From assembly GCA_964524835.1 (NCBI GenBank), contig CAZGEG010000012.1, positions 58,983-122,982 of the forward strand: 64,000 nucleotides of DNA. Direction: 5' to 3'. Position numbers and translations under genes: made by a program. Of this stretch, positions 14,958-24,012 are shown one piece after another. How positions within the stretch are numbered: the stretch's first letter is position 1; each line of letters starts with the position of its first letter. Source of the DNA: JACRCG01 sp964524835 (lineage in GTDB: Bacteria > Desulfobacterota > Desulfuromonadia > Geobacterales > Pseudopelobacteraceae). The notes under the pieces were generated by a model. That model did not search any database. It worked only from the letters and a program-made list of their open reading frames with translations, and was not told where the DNA came from.

Positions 14958-16087
14958 GTCATCAGGATCTTGTTCTTGATGATCAGCATCTCAAATGCCA
15001 GCGATGCCTTGTATACCAGCTTCTGCAGCTCCAGCAGCCGTTTCCCGAGCGCGTCCATCCCGGCGGAGACGATCACCACGGCCACGACTTTTTTGAGCAT
15101 GACAATCGGCAGCACCAGAAGCGGCGTTCCGGAACCGACACCAAGGGTCTTGAGGAGCTGCGCGTTCTCGGGCGTCTGAATCAACGTGCCCATGCAAAAC
15201 TGTCCGGTTTCATGCACATCCCTCAACACGGACGGCTTGGAGAGGAGAATGTTCAGCCCTTCCAGCCCTTCAATGAGCTTTCCCCCGGAGGTGCCGCGCC
15301 AGCCGACCGCCATGTTGCTGCGGATAATGAACAGGGCACCGACAGTGAATTCCTGGCCGAGATATTTGATGAAAACAGACGCAATCTGGTCGCGATTCCT
15401 GGCGGAGGCAAACTCCAGCGAAAGCCGGTCAACCGTGTACCGCTCCACCCCATCCACTGCCGGCACATAATCTTCGGCATCACCCGGCAGGTTGGCAAAC
15501 CCCTCGAATTCGAGCGGGATTTCAATGTTGAGCAATTCGCCGCTGTCGCTCATCATCGGGATTTCAATTGTTCCGGTTTTTTTTACCGTTTCTGCGACGG
15601 GAGCGTTTCTCCGCTTGCCGGCGAGTTCCCCCTCGATCTTCAGGTAGCGGATATCTCCGCGTATCTGGTAATACTTCGAGAGGGCCGAGGTGAGCCGGAC
15701 ATCCGGAACTATGTGGGGAAGTATGACACATCCGGAGACGAATGCCACCTCGTCTATCGCCTTGAAATCGGTCGGGTCTTCCATGGCCAGTGCCAGCTTT
15801 TTGCCGTCGGCCCTGACCGGCACGACGCGATATTTCTGAGCCAGTTCGGCCGGCACCAGGGCAAGCACCTCCGGAGACACCGACGACATGGCACGGGGAG
15901 AAACGGCCGGGACCCCCAGCTTGCGGCTCAAAAATCGGCATAATTGCTCGTCGCTGATAAACCCGAGCTCGATCAGGCTGCTTCCCAGTTTGATGCCGAA
16001 AATCATCTGGCTCTTGAGCGCTTCATCGAGCTGTTCCGGAGTGATCAGTTTTTCATTCAGCAGCAGTTCGCCCAGCTTGATGGCCAT
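14954..16087 (-). CDS. GspE N-terminal (MshEN) domain protein without ATPase
   Basis: 377 residues. The first ~155 match the type II secretion GspE/PilB N-terminal domain: LGELLLNEKLITPEQLDEAL, LIELGFISDEQLCRFLSRKLGVPAV, YRVVPVRADGKKLALAMEDPTDFKAIDEVAFVSG. There is no Walker A or B motor. Residues ~215-370 look like a GAF-like sensory domain (VFIKYLGQEFTVGALFIIRSN...LPIVMLKKVVAVVIVSAG). MshEN domains in some proteins bind c-di-GMP; whether this one does is unknown. It lies between gspN and nadD in the secretion operon, so a regulatory role is a reasonable inference. Confidence 0.8.
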   Translation of the reverse strand: MAIKLGELLLNEKLITPEQLDEALKSQMIFGIKLGSSLIELGFISDEQLCRFLSRKLGVPAVSPRAMSSVSPEVLALVPAELAQKYRVVPVRADGKKLALAMEDPTDFKAIDEVAFVSGCVILPHIVPDVRLTSALSKYYQIRGDIRYLKIEGELAGKRRNAPVAETVKKTGTIEIPMMSDSGELLNIEIPLEFEGFANLPGDAEDYVPAVDGVERYTVDRLSLEFASARNRDQIASVFIKYLGQEFTVGALFIIRSNMAVGWRGTSGGKLIEGLEGLNILLSKPSVLRDVHETGQFCMGTLIQTPENAQLLKTLGVGSGTPLLVLPIVMLKKVVAVVIVSAGMDALGKRLLELQKLVYKASLAFEMLIIKNKILMT

Positions 16088-16111
16088 TTTTCCCTCGTGG
16101 TGCGTTACGCT

Positions 16112-16951
16112 CTACAAAATCTGCGGCTTTAGCAGTGTGCCCCTGATCGGCACGGTATAGACCCCCGGTGAGGTCATAAACTTGGCCAGCAGCATGAATA
16201 CCAGCTTCTGCTTTTCCAGAAAATCAGGTTTGGGCATGATCTCCAGGCTCATGTTGAGAGGGGTCACGCCGGCGTTGGCCCCCGAGGGAATGTCGCCCGA
16301 AAGACGCATGTATATACCGTCCCCCTCCAGCGTAAAACTCTCCAGACGGGCTTTGCCGTCGGTGACCCTGACCATCCCCTGGGTTTTCAGATTGACGGCG
16401 TCGGGGAGCGGGAACGCTCCGAGTTTGACACCCGAATATTCCAGCTGTTTCACCTCGAGCTTCAGGTCGCCGCTCAGACCTTTTGCGCCGCGCTGCAGTG
16501 TACCCTTGCTCCAGAGGATGCCGGCCGCTTTTGCCCCGAGGACACTCTTGAAAAAGGGGACTTCGGCAAGAGCGATGCCGTCTGCGTCAAGGTCCAGTGC
16601 GGCTTTGCCGTTCAGGGCGTATCTGACGTCCAGATGCCCCTTTCCGATCGTTGCAACCCCGGAAACGGCGGCCCGACCGACAAGCAGCGGGAGCAGCAGT
16701 ACCCTGACCTGCAGCCGCCGGCAGCTCAGCAGCGGGCCCTGTTCTGACGACAGCAGCAGGTCATCCCACGCCAGTCCGGGAAGGAGCGTCTTGTGAACCG
16801 CCGGAGCAAGCGCTAATCCCTGTCGCGACAGAACCTGCGCAAGCGCGGCATCGATCCTCCCGGTCGGGAACAACAGATAGCTGAACAGCAGGAAAAGAAC
16901 CAGAATCGCGGCCACTAGAGCAGCCCGTCGTGCCAGGATGCGGGATTTCAT
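16112..16951 (-). CDS. gspN: Type II secretion system protein GspN
   Basis: 279 residues. One N-terminal membrane helix (ALVAAILVLFLLFSYLLF), then a beta-rich periplasmic domain ending TVPIRGTLLKPQIL, the pattern of the GspN family in deltaproteobacterial-type secretion operons. Its role in the system is not well defined. It overlaps gspM by four bases and is followed by the MshEN protein. Call based on order and overall architecture. Confidence 0.83.
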   Translation of the reverse strand: MKSRILARRAALVAAILVLFLLFSYLLFPTGRIDAALAQVLSRQGLALAPAVHKTLLPGLAWDDLLLSSEQGPLLSCRRLQVRVLLLPLLVGRAAVSGVATIGKGHLDVRYALNGKAALDLDADGIALAEVPFFKSVLGAKAAGILWSKGTLQRGAKGLSGDLKLEVKQLEYSGVKLGAFPLPDAVNLKTQGMVRVTDGKARLESFTLEGDGIYMRLSGDIPSGANAGVTPLNMSLEIMPKPDFLEKQKLVFMLLAKFMTSPGVYTVPIRGTLLKPQIL

Positions 16952-17499
16952 TGCTTTGCCTGTCCCGGGGCCGGCCTGAGCAGCGCCAGAACAAGCGTCA
17001 GGTCGCAGCGGGACGGATCATCAAAACGGGTCCGCAGGTTGTATTTTTTAATCACCAGCGGCCTGCTCCCCTTTTCGAGCCGGTACAGCAGATTGACCGC
17101 TTCGTTGAACGTCAGCCCTTCGATGCGGATATCGGCCGCATCCTCGATAAATCCGCTCCGCTCTTCACCCTTGAGCGGGACAATTTTGACCGCTTTCCCC
17201 TTGATGCCGGTATCTTCGATGATTTTGGCCGGCGAGTCGTCCGGCTGGAGCGAGGCAATGCGCCCGCTCAACTGGTCGGATGCCTGCCGGGCCGACAGAT
17301 ACGCGGCCTTGAGCGGCAGCAGCTCTTTCAGCACCGCTTCACGGGCGGTCCGCTTCTTCTCGAGCGCGTCTACTCTGGCGCTCAACGCCGACCACCCGAC
17401 CGCTGCAGCCAACAGTGCGATCAGGGCGTAGCCGATCCAGAGGCGTGTCCGGCTGTCAAGGTCCTGCCACATGTCGCGAGCCATCTCCAGAGGTCTCAT
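16948..17499 (-). CDS. gspM: Type II secretion system protein GspM
   Basis: 183 residues: short cytoplasmic segment, one membrane helix (WIGYALIALLAAAVGWSAL), a coiled-coil-like stretch (ALEKKRTAREAVLKELLPLKAAYLSAR) and a C-terminal ferredoxin-like periplasmic domain (IRIEGLTFNEAVNLLYRLEKGSRPLVIKKYNLR). GspM belongs to the inner-membrane assembly platform with GspL. Overlaps gspL and gspN by four bases each. Confidence 0.85.
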   Translation of the reverse strand: MRPLEMARDMWQDLDSRTRLWIGYALIALLAAAVGWSALSARVDALEKKRTAREAVLKELLPLKAAYLSARQASDQLSGRIASLQPDDSPAKIIEDTGIKGKAVKIVPLKGEERSGFIEDAADIRIEGLTFNEAVNLLYRLEKGSRPLVIKKYNLRTRFDDPSRCDLTLVLALLRPAPGQAKQ

Positions 17500-18809
17500 T
17501 TCATCCCCTCCTTGAGTGTGCCGGTCAAGCTGAAGGTAACCGTGCCATCCGGCCGGCTCTTTACTTCACCCAGTTGGGCTTCTGCCAGCAGAGGGGCGAG
17601 TGCGGCTTTAAATTCATTGACCGCCTGTGCGGAGCGGGCATCGCCCTTTATCCGCAGGCTGTTTCCCTCCAGTTCGGCTTCATACAGTCCGTTGATGGAG
17701 TTCCCTTTGGCTTCGGCCAGTTTCTTCATCAGATCCAGATATCCGCCGGAATTTTCGACCCCGGCCAGTTTCCTGATTTCTCCCTTGATTTCAGAAATTT
17801 CATCCACCGCCTTGGCACGGGTCGGAAAAATCTCGCGATAAATCGCCGCTACAGATTTGTTCAGAGAGGAAAGATCGGCGGCAGCAGTGCGGTACTGCAG
17901 ACCTTTGTTTACGAACAGCAACAGCATGACGGCCGCTGCCAGGATACCGGTCAGGATCAGCTTCTTGCGCAGCTTGGCGTCGCCGGCGGTCCAGGCCAGC
18001 TCCCCCTGGCGGAAATCGGGGAGCTTCCCGGCGTGGTGCGCCTGGGCCACGGCGTAGAGCCCTGCCAACTGCTGAAAAGTCTCTTCATTTTTAAACAGAT
18101 GCCCCAACTCCGGCGGCACTTCCACCGTTTCTACCGGCAGCGGCAGCGTATCGGCATCGGCAAGCCCGCTCCCTCCGGCCCCGATCAGGCAGAGCCGCGG
18201 CGGGGGCTCCCCTCCGGAGAGTTCCAGTGCCGACAGTGTTGCTGCCACCATTGCTGCGGTCGCGTCGGCATTAAACGCCCGGAAGTAGGTCAGCCGTCCC
18301 CCCTGCAAGAGCGACAGCGAGTTTCCGTCGCATACGGCGCAGTCCGGCGGCATGCCCGGCAGGGCGGCAAGTGCGAACGGTATCGAACTGACGACCTGGG
18401 GCTCGATGCCCGCCTCCCGGAACTGCCCGATCGCCTCACTGATATCGCTTTTGCGGGCCCATAGCGCAAGAAACTGTCCCTCGCCGACCGGCATGGCCTC
18501 CAGTGCGAGCTCTTCGACCGTCAGCGCAATGCCACCCTGCAGGTGGGCCGGAAGTACCTCGCGCACCTTGCGGAGATCCTTGAACGGGAACGTTACGAGA
18601 CGCTGCGCGAACAGGACCGGCGGGAGGCAAAGGACAACGCGCGGGGAGCCGGACATTTTTTCAGCGATTCCCCGGACGGCATCAGCCAGCGGCCGCCCTT
18701 CGTCCAGTTCGATCGTCGCTGCCCCGATCAGTTCCGATGAACGCCGCGAAACCCCGAAATGGGCGACGGTAAGCCGCTTTTCTTCAGCCTGCAGAATCAG
18801 ATAATCCAT
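17496..18809 (-). CDS. gspL: Type II secretion system protein GspL
   Basis: About 437 residues from ATG 18809 (an earlier in-frame start at 18827 is less likely). The cytoplasmic part (about 1-260) has the actin-like/PilM-type fold pattern; one membrane helix (KLILTGILAAAVMLLLFVNKGL) is followed by a periplasmic domain ending in ferredoxin-like sequence (SLRIKGDARSAQAVNEFKAALAPLLAEAQLGEVKSR). GspL normally docks the GspE ATPase to the inner membrane. No gspE motor gene is in the window, so its partner must lie elsewhere. Confidence 0.86.
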   Translation of the reverse strand: MDYLILQAEEKRLTVAHFGVSRRSSELIGAATIELDEGRPLADAVRGIAEKMSGSPRVVLCLPPVLFAQRLVTFPFKDLRKVREVLPAHLQGGIALTVEELALEAMPVGEGQFLALWARKSDISEAIGQFREAGIEPQVVSSIPFALAALPGMPPDCAVCDGNSLSLLQGGRLTYFRAFNADATAAMVAATLSALELSGGEPPPRLCLIGAGGSGLADADTLPLPVETVEVPPELGHLFKNEETFQQLAGLYAVAQAHHAGKLPDFRQGELAWTAGDAKLRKKLILTGILAAAVMLLLFVNKGLQYRTAAADLSSLNKSVAAIYREIFPTRAKAVDEISEIKGEIRKLAGVENSGGYLDLMKKLAEAKGNSINGLYEAELEGNSLRIKGDARSAQAVNEFKAALAPLLAEAQLGEVKSRPDGTVTFSLTGTLKEGMK

Positions 18810-18851
18810 GGTACGCTGCACCCTCACCTGCGTAATAGTCTTCTTCAGTTG

Positions 18852-19793
18852 TCAGTATTCCTGCCACGACAAAAATTCCGGCTGTCCCCCGGACAAACGC
18901 ACGACCGCCTCGACCGTCTTCCCCGAATCCTTTACCCTGGCAACCGATATTATCCTGAAGATATGCCCTTGAACGGTGAGCATTCCAGGATGTTCGTTGG
19001 CAATCCTATTAAGTTCCGGTACCCGCGAAAATTCCCCTGTCGTTTTAAAGGGCTGTATACGCCGTTCCTCGATGATTCTCTCCGCAATCTGCTCGAAACG
19101 ATCATCAAGCGCTGCCAGAACCTCTCTGGGTGCGGTATTTATGTTGACCGTCGGCAGCGGCGAGGCGGCCTGGTCGGAAAAGGTCGTCAGAAAGGGTCGC
19201 AACCCTCCAAGCAGCTCAGGTCTCTCCTTGAATCCCATGACCAGCGACAGCTCCGTCAACGTCATCAGTTTGCCGTTGCGGGCATTGTAGGGCGGTTTCC
19301 GTGCGCGATAATAGGATGATTCAACGCCCCCGGAGCGTGGCAGATCGTCGCTGTCGATCCAGTCCGCTACCGAGCCCCAGGCATCTTCCTGCAATTTAAG
19401 ACTTTTGCAGAGCCGCTTCAGTGCCGCCAGTGTGAACGGTTCGTAGTCACCATTGTTCTTTACGAGACCGTTAACGTTGATTTTACCACTTTCTTCGCTG
19501 ATCGTGATTTCCAGCGAACCGACCTCGTCATCCACCTTGAACGGAGTCGCCCACCGGTCGGAAAGTGAGGTATATGCCTGGTTTGATAGCCCCAGCTGGA
19601 GAAGCTTCGCCCCGCCGGTGGCGCCCGATTCAGCCAGAATCGACGCCTGCTGCCCGTCACGGAAGCCGCGGCTGAGCGAAGTATCCACGTACACCTGGTG
19701 GATCATCTCGACCACGACAGCCACCATCAGCGCCGTTACCACCAGGGTCAGAATCAGGGCGAAACCGGATTCGTTTTTCAGCCTCCCGGTCAT
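18852..19793 (-). CDS. gspK: Type II secretion minor pseudopilin GspK
   Basis: 313 residues. N-terminal prepilin-like segment NESGFALILTLVVTALMVAVVVEMIHQ (cleavage after Gly, position +5 lacks the usual Glu, as in GspK). Large alpha domain with ADWIDSDD (calcium-site-like acidic run), ARNGKLMTLTELSLVMGF and TVNINTAPREVLAAL. GspK caps the pseudopilus tip with GspI and GspJ. It overlaps gspJ by four bases. Confidence 0.94.
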   Translation of the reverse strand: MTGRLKNESGFALILTLVVTALMVAVVVEMIHQVYVDTSLSRGFRDGQQASILAESGATGGAKLLQLGLSNQAYTSLSDRWATPFKVDDEVGSLEITISEESGKINVNGLVKNNGDYEPFTLAALKRLCKSLKLQEDAWGSVADWIDSDDLPRSGGVESSYYRARKPPYNARNGKLMTLTELSLVMGFKERPELLGGLRPFLTTFSDQAASPLPTVNINTAPREVLAALDDRFEQIAERIIEERRIQPFKTTGEFSRVPELNRIANEHPGMLTVQGHIFRIISVARVKDSGKTVEAVVRLSGGQPEFLSWQEY

Positions 19794-20419
19794 AAGCCGC
19801 TCACCCGCGGGACGGCGAGCACCGAAAACTCTACCGGCTTCCCCTCCTCCTCAACCTGCACGGTCACCCGCACACTGCCGGGGCGCCTGCCGTTTGTCGC
19901 GGTATCCCAGCTCTTGACCCATTTCGAACCGTCAAAGCACTCTACCAGGAAGGAGCTGATCTGCTCCATCTGCGGATAGGCGTGGACCGTGGTCTCTTCG
20001 GAAAACAGGTCACGTTCCCGGCGGGTCAGGATGCGCTTTTTATCTTTTTCGACCATGCGGTACGTGACGATGACGATACCGGACTCGCTGCGCCCTCGTC
20101 CGGCCGGCCGGGGTGTCAGCGTCGTCAGCTCCAGAGTCGATGACGGGACGCCGAAATAGTCGCGATCTTCCACCACAAAGCGCAGTCTCTTGTCCGTAAC
20201 GCCGGCTACGATTACAGGTGCCGCTGAAACCTCACGGCGGATCAGATCAAGAGTCGCCCCCAGTTCCCTTCGTGATTCCATGCCGGATGAAGCACGGTCC
20301 CGGGCCCGCAGAACGCCGAAATAACTGCCGTACAGCGCCGCCGTGAGGATGCCGAGCAGAACCACCGCAATCAGGACCTCCAGCAGGGTGAAGCCGTTAT
20401 TTCGGGAGATATCGGACAA
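19790..20419 (-). CDS. gspJ: Type II secretion minor pseudopilin GspJ
   Basis: 209 residues. Prepilin signal NNGFTLLEVLIAVVLLGILTAALYGSYF with the Gly-Phe cleavage site and Glu at mature +5. A beta-rich C-terminal domain (PVIVAGVTDKRLRFVVEDRDYF...VVTYRMVEKDKKRILTRRERDLF) fits GspJ of the tip complex. It overlaps gspI by 23 bases and gspK by four. Confidence 0.93.
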   Translation of the reverse strand: MSDISRNNGFTLLEVLIAVVLLGILTAALYGSYFGVLRARDRASSGMESRRELGATLDLIRREVSAAPVIVAGVTDKRLRFVVEDRDYFGVPSSTLELTTLTPRPAGRGRSESGIVIVTYRMVEKDKKRILTRRERDLFSEETTVHAYPQMEQISSFLVECFDGSKWVKSWDTATNGRRPGSVRVTVQVEEEGKPVEFSVLAVPRVSGL

Positions 20420-20741
20420 GCGTCACCTCCCTGCCGTCGCTGCCGCGCGTCACCTTGACCACCAGTTTCTGCAGACCGGGCATTTCGGCCGGGAGCAGAT
20501 CGGCTTTCCAGCTCAGCTCCGGATGGGAAGGGGCAAGCGTCCCCTCTCCCTTGACCGGCGTATCTCCCAACTCTGCCATGCGGTTTCTGGCCAGCAGCGT
20601 CAGGGCCGTACTGTCGCGTTCGCCGGCGATGATGCCGAGATGATAGTTCACCGATCCCAGCAGGGTCATGATGACGCCGGCCATGATGGCCAGCGCCACC
20701 ATTACTTCCAGGAGCGTAAAACCTGAAGTCCCCTTTTTCAT
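20397..20741 (-). CDS. gspI: Type II secretion minor pseudopilin GspI
   Basis: 114 residues. Prepilin signal KKGTSGFTLLEVMVALAIMAGVIMTLL with Gly-Phe cleavage and Glu +5, then a short domain with TALTLLARNRMAELG, the GspI-type ARNxMxxL pattern. It nucleates the pseudopilus tip complex with GspJ and GspK. Four-base overlap with gspH. Confidence 0.93.
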   Translation of the reverse strand: MKKGTSGFTLLEVMVALAIMAGVIMTLLGSVNYHLGIIAGERDSTALTLLARNRMAELGDTPVKGEGTLAPSHPELSWKADLLPAEMPGLQKLVVKVTRGSDGREVTLVRYLPK

Positions 20742-21292
20742 GGAGAATCCTCCAGGTACCCTTCGTACGCCTTGACTTTGCCCCCGGACGGAAAGGCCAT
20801 CACCGTCCAGAATTGTCCCGCCGCAGAGCGGAGATGAATGATGACAACATCCTGAACTCCGCCCCAGCCGACCTCGATCCGGAGCTGGCCGTCGGTTATT
20901 TTCCCCAGCCGCGGTATCCGCACGTCGGCGACGACAATCCCCTCTTTTAGCGGCGTTTTCAGCAGCAGCGGGTCGGTCGGTTCTTTGTCGCTCCCGTCCC
21001 CGCCGGCCTCGATAATTTTCACCGATTCCGTTCCAGGTGCCAGAGAAAGATAATAAACGGTTCGGGAAGTTGCCGCCCTCTCCTGCAGGTAGCGGAGGGT
21101 CGAGGCCAGGGTCCGGGCGGATATCTTAAGATTTTCCTGGTCTGACGAGGGGAGCCGCGGCATCACCAGCAGCATCACCATGCCGATTATTGCCATCACG
21201 ATCGCAATTTCGATCAGGGTAAAGCCGCTCTGACGGCGTTTTTCCGGGTGCGGAGTCGTCGCACCTGAAGCGATTGCGGACGGGCGGCCCAT
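20738..21292 (-). CDS. gspH: Type II secretion pseudopilin GspH
   Basis: About 184 residues from ATG 21292 (an ATG at 21310 overlaps the end of rnd). Prepilin segment RRQSGFTLIEIAIVMAIIGMVMLLVMP with Gly-Phe cleavage and Glu +5, followed by LKISARTLASTLRYLQERAATSRTVYYLSL, the GspH/FimT pattern. The leader before the cleavage site is long (~24 residues). It starts the pseudopilin run just after rnd, overlapping its end if the upstream ATG is used. Confidence 0.92.
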   Translation of the reverse strand: MGRPSAIASGATTPHPEKRRQSGFTLIEIAIVMAIIGMVMLLVMPRLPSSDQENLKISARTLASTLRYLQERAATSRTVYYLSLAPGTESVKIIEAGGDGSDKEPTDPLLLKTPLKEGIVVADVRIPRLGKITDGQLRIEVGWGGVQDVVIIHLRSAAGQFWTVMAFPSGGKVKAYEGYLEDSP

Positions 21293-21296
21293 CACC

Positions 21297-22445
21297 CTAC
21301 TCCATCGCAAGAATATGGGCCATCTCTTTGCCGAAGAGCCGTTTTTGCCACTCCCTCATGCCGGGGATGGCATCAAGCTCTTCAGCTGCACCGCTCTGAC
21401 AGTCGGCAACCGCTTCCAGCAGCCAGTTGGGGGCCAGCATGCCCGGATCGAGTCCCAGTTCCCGGCTGCAGCGCTCCCGCCATGACTTGAGGTTCTTCAG
21501 CCGTTCCTTGACCCGCTCCGGTACCTCTTTCCTGGCGCCCCGCGGGAAGCGGGGCAGGTCGGCCTCGGGAATTGCAAGGCCGCGCTCGACGGCGGCCAGA
21601 ATTCCTGCGCCGTGCCGCTGGAGCTGCCCCGGGGTCATCCCCTTGAAAAGCGACAGATCGTGCAGCGACCGTGGCCGGTTCTCCGCAACATCGAGCAGGG
21701 TCTCGGCCGACAATACCTTGAATGGGGGCCGGTCCAGGAGTTCCGACTGCCGGTCCCGCAGCTGCAGCAGTTCCTCCAGGATAGCGAGACTGTGCCCTCT
21801 CAGCTTGCTGGCACCCTTGCAGTAGAGAAACAACGGGCCGTCTTTTTCCGACACCCGTGCCTGACAGACAAGCCGCCCCTCTTCTTCGAGCCACTCCAAT
21901 CTCCCCTTCTGTACCAGCTCCTCCCGGAACTGGTCATAAAGCGGCAGCAGATCAGACGTGTCGGCGGCGGCGTAGGCACACATTTCGCGGCTTAAGGGAC
22001 GCTTGCTCCAGTCGGCCTTCTGGTACTTTTTGTCCAGCTCGATGCCGAAACGCGACTTCAGCAGCGCAGCGAGACCGAACTCTCCGATTCCCAGAAACCG
22101 CGCCGCTATCATGGTATCGAAAAGATTTGTGACTTCGATGCCGAAGTCGCGATGCAGGGAGCGGATATCGTAATCGGAACCATGCATGACAACGACTGTT
22201 TCCGGAGCGGAGAGCGGAGCGGCCAGCGGCGCAAGAGACGCCAGCGCCAGCGGGTCCAGCAGCCAGCTCTGCCGGCGGGTGGAGATCTGTACCAGACAGA
22301 CTTTTTCGCGATAGTGATGGAGTGAATCCATCTCCAGGTCGACCGCAATTTCTCTCTGCTGTGAGAGGATATCGGCAACTTCGGCCAACCGCTCCGTGGT
22401 GGTGATGATTTCGCAGGTTCCAGCCTGCCCATGGAAAGTACTCAA
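21297..22445 (-). CDS. rnd: Ribonuclease D
   Basis: 382 residues. DEDD exonuclease domain: VDLEMDSLHHYREKVCLVQIS (Asp36, Glu38), HGSDYDIRSLHRDFG, and the ExoIII motif YAAADTSDLLPLYDQ; HRDC domain about 215-290 (LLQLRDRQSELLDRPPFKVLSAETLLDVAEN). RNase D trims 3' ends of tRNA and other structured RNA. It overlaps mqnC by four bases and precedes the secretion genes in the same operon, a functional mix with no clear logic. Confidence 0.93.
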   Translation of the reverse strand: MSTFHGQAGTCEIITTTERLAEVADILSQQREIAVDLEMDSLHHYREKVCLVQISTRRQSWLLDPLALASLAPLAAPLSAPETVVVMHGSDYDIRSLHRDFGIEVTNLFDTMIAARFLGIGEFGLAALLKSRFGIELDKKYQKADWSKRPLSREMCAYAAADTSDLLPLYDQFREELVQKGRLEWLEEEGRLVCQARVSEKDGPLFLYCKGASKLRGHSLAILEELLQLRDRQSELLDRPPFKVLSAETLLDVAENRPRSLHDLSLFKGMTPGQLQRHGAGILAAVERGLAIPEADLPRFPRGARKEVPERVKERLKNLKSWRERCSRELGLDPGMLAPNWLLEAVADCQSGAAEELDAIPGMREWQKRLFGKEMAHILAME

Positions 22446-23494
22446 ACCGTAAACTCCCTAATGATTGAATATGTTGTGGTACGCTGGGCCGCGCGGAAGC
22501 CGGCTCCATGTATCAGGGTGATCATCTCTTGCTGCGACATGCAGAAACTGCAGCCGGCAGCGGCTACGACATTTTCCTCAAGCATGGTGCCGCCGAGGTC
22601 GTTGGCGCCGAAAAAGAGCGCCACCGAAGCCATTTTGGCCCCCTGCGTAACCCAACTGGCCTGCAGGTTGGGGATGTTGTCCAGGACGATCCTCGACAGT
22701 GCCAGCACCTTCAGATATTCAACGCCCGTGGCGGTGACTCCTCCCAGTTCGGTGTTGCCCGGCTGGTAGGTCCAGGGAATAAATGCCGTGAATGATCCCC
22801 CCTGCTCCTGGATCTCACGCACCCGGTAGAGGTGCTCGACGATATCCTCCGCTTTTTCGCTGCTGCCGAACATCATCGTGGCGGTCGTCGGCATGCCGAG
22901 GCGGGCCGCCTTGAGCATGACCTCTCCCCACTGCTGCCAACCGATCTTTTTGGGGGAAATGCTGCTGCGCACCTCGTCAACCAGAATCTCGGCCCCCCCG
23001 CCCGGAATCGAATCGAGCCCGGCATTCCTGAGACGGAGCAGCGTCTCATCGATAGTCAGAGCCGAGTTGTCGGCAATGCAGGTCACTTCCGCCGGGGAGA
23101 GGGAGTGATTCTGGACCGTCGGAAAGCGCTTTCGGATCTCCCGGAAGAGCTCTTCAAAATAGCCGATTTTCAACTCCGGGTTGAGCCCACCCTGCATCAG
23201 CAGCTGAGTCCCCCCTTGCGCGACGAGCTCTCCTATCTTTGCATAAATCTGTTCGTTTGACAGAACGTATGCATCGGCGGCGTCCTTCGTCCGGTAAAAA
23301 GCGCAAAACGAGCATTTCGAATCACAGATATTGGTATAATTTACATTGCGGTCAACAACAAAGGTAACCAGGCCATCCGGGTGAAGCCGCTGCCTGATTT
23401 CGTCTGCTCTTCTCCCAAGGGCAAGAAGGTCGCCGTTCAGCAATAATTCAAGGGCCTCTGCACGTTCAATTCTGACCGTGGAGTCTGACTTCAT
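22442..23494 (-). CDS. mqnC: Cyclic dehypoxanthinyl futalosine synthase (radical SAM)
   Basis: 350 residues from ATG 23494, chosen because it overlaps the previous stop (ATGA); a longer frame upstream is unlikely. Radical SAM cysteines are Cys57, Cys61 and Cys64 in NICDSKCSFCAFYR. Further MqnC features: TFVVDRNVNYTNIC, LMQGGLNPELKIGYFEELFREI, SPAEVTCIA, GGGAEILVDEVR and FTAFIPWTYQPGNT. It cyclises dehypoxanthinyl futalosine in the futalosine route to menaquinone, the quinone used by anaerobic respirers of this group. Other mqn genes are not in the window. Confidence 0.93.
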   Translation of the reverse strand: MKSDSTVRIERAEALELLLNGDLLALGRRADEIRQRLHPDGLVTFVVDRNVNYTNICDSKCSFCAFYRTKDAADAYVLSNEQIYAKIGELVAQGGTQLLMQGGLNPELKIGYFEELFREIRKRFPTVQNHSLSPAEVTCIADNSALTIDETLLRLRNAGLDSIPGGGAEILVDEVRSSISPKKIGWQQWGEVMLKAARLGMPTTATMMFGSSEKAEDIVEHLYRVREIQEQGGSFTAFIPWTYQPGNTELGGVTATGVEYLKVLALSRIVLDNIPNLQASWVTQGAKMASVALFFGANDLGGTMLEENVVAAAGCSFCMSQQEMITLIHGAGFRAAQRTTTYSIIREFTV

Positions 23495-23892
23495 ACTGCA
23501 ATCCCCAGTTCGGCTTCGAGCATCGCGCGGATTTCCAGCGGTATCCGCTTGGCTTTGAGGGCCGGATTTACGCAAGCCAGCGTGACGACTCCGTCTATGA
23601 GCAGTTTCCCGTCACTCAGGCGTGTTATTTTCTGGCTGAGGGTAACGGATGAACCACTGACTCGTGTCGGACAGGTAGTAACCGAAATAAGATCATCATG
23701 AAGAGCGGGGGCCTTGAAATCAATTTCCAGGCGCACAACCGGGAACACGAAGCCATTCCCGGCAAGTTCCGCTACAAGAAAGCCGTGACTGCGGAAAAAC
23801 TCCGTTCTGGCCCGTTCCAGATATTTGATGTAGTTGGCATGATACACAACACCGCCGGCATCGGTATCCTCATAATATATTCGGACTTCCAT
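23491..23892 (-). CDS. ybgC: Hotdog-fold acyl-CoA thioesterase (YbgC/4HBT type)
   Basis: 133 residues. MEVRIYYEDTDAGGVVYHANYIKYLERARTEFF has the catalytic Asp and the GxVYHxNY pattern of 4-hydroxybenzoyl-CoA thioesterase/YbgC enzymes. They hydrolyse acyl-CoA; YbgC is often linked to the Tol-Pal system, but no tol genes are near. It starts the 12-kb minus-strand operon and overlaps mqnC by four bases. Confidence 0.88.
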   Translation of the reverse strand: MEVRIYYEDTDAGGVVYHANYIKYLERARTEFFRSHGFLVAELAGNGFVFPVVRLEIDFKAPALHDDLISVTTCPTRVSGSSVTLSQKITRLSDGKLLIDGVVTLACVNPALKAKRIPLEIRAMLEAELGIAV

Positions 23893-24012
23893 ATACTGTC
23901 ACAGCTCCATACACTATTTGTACGACAGACTCATGTAAGCAGGTTACTCTAGTGCAGATTCTTTCCATCTGCAACTTATTCTCGGCAGTTTCATGTCAAA
24001 TGCATACATTCC

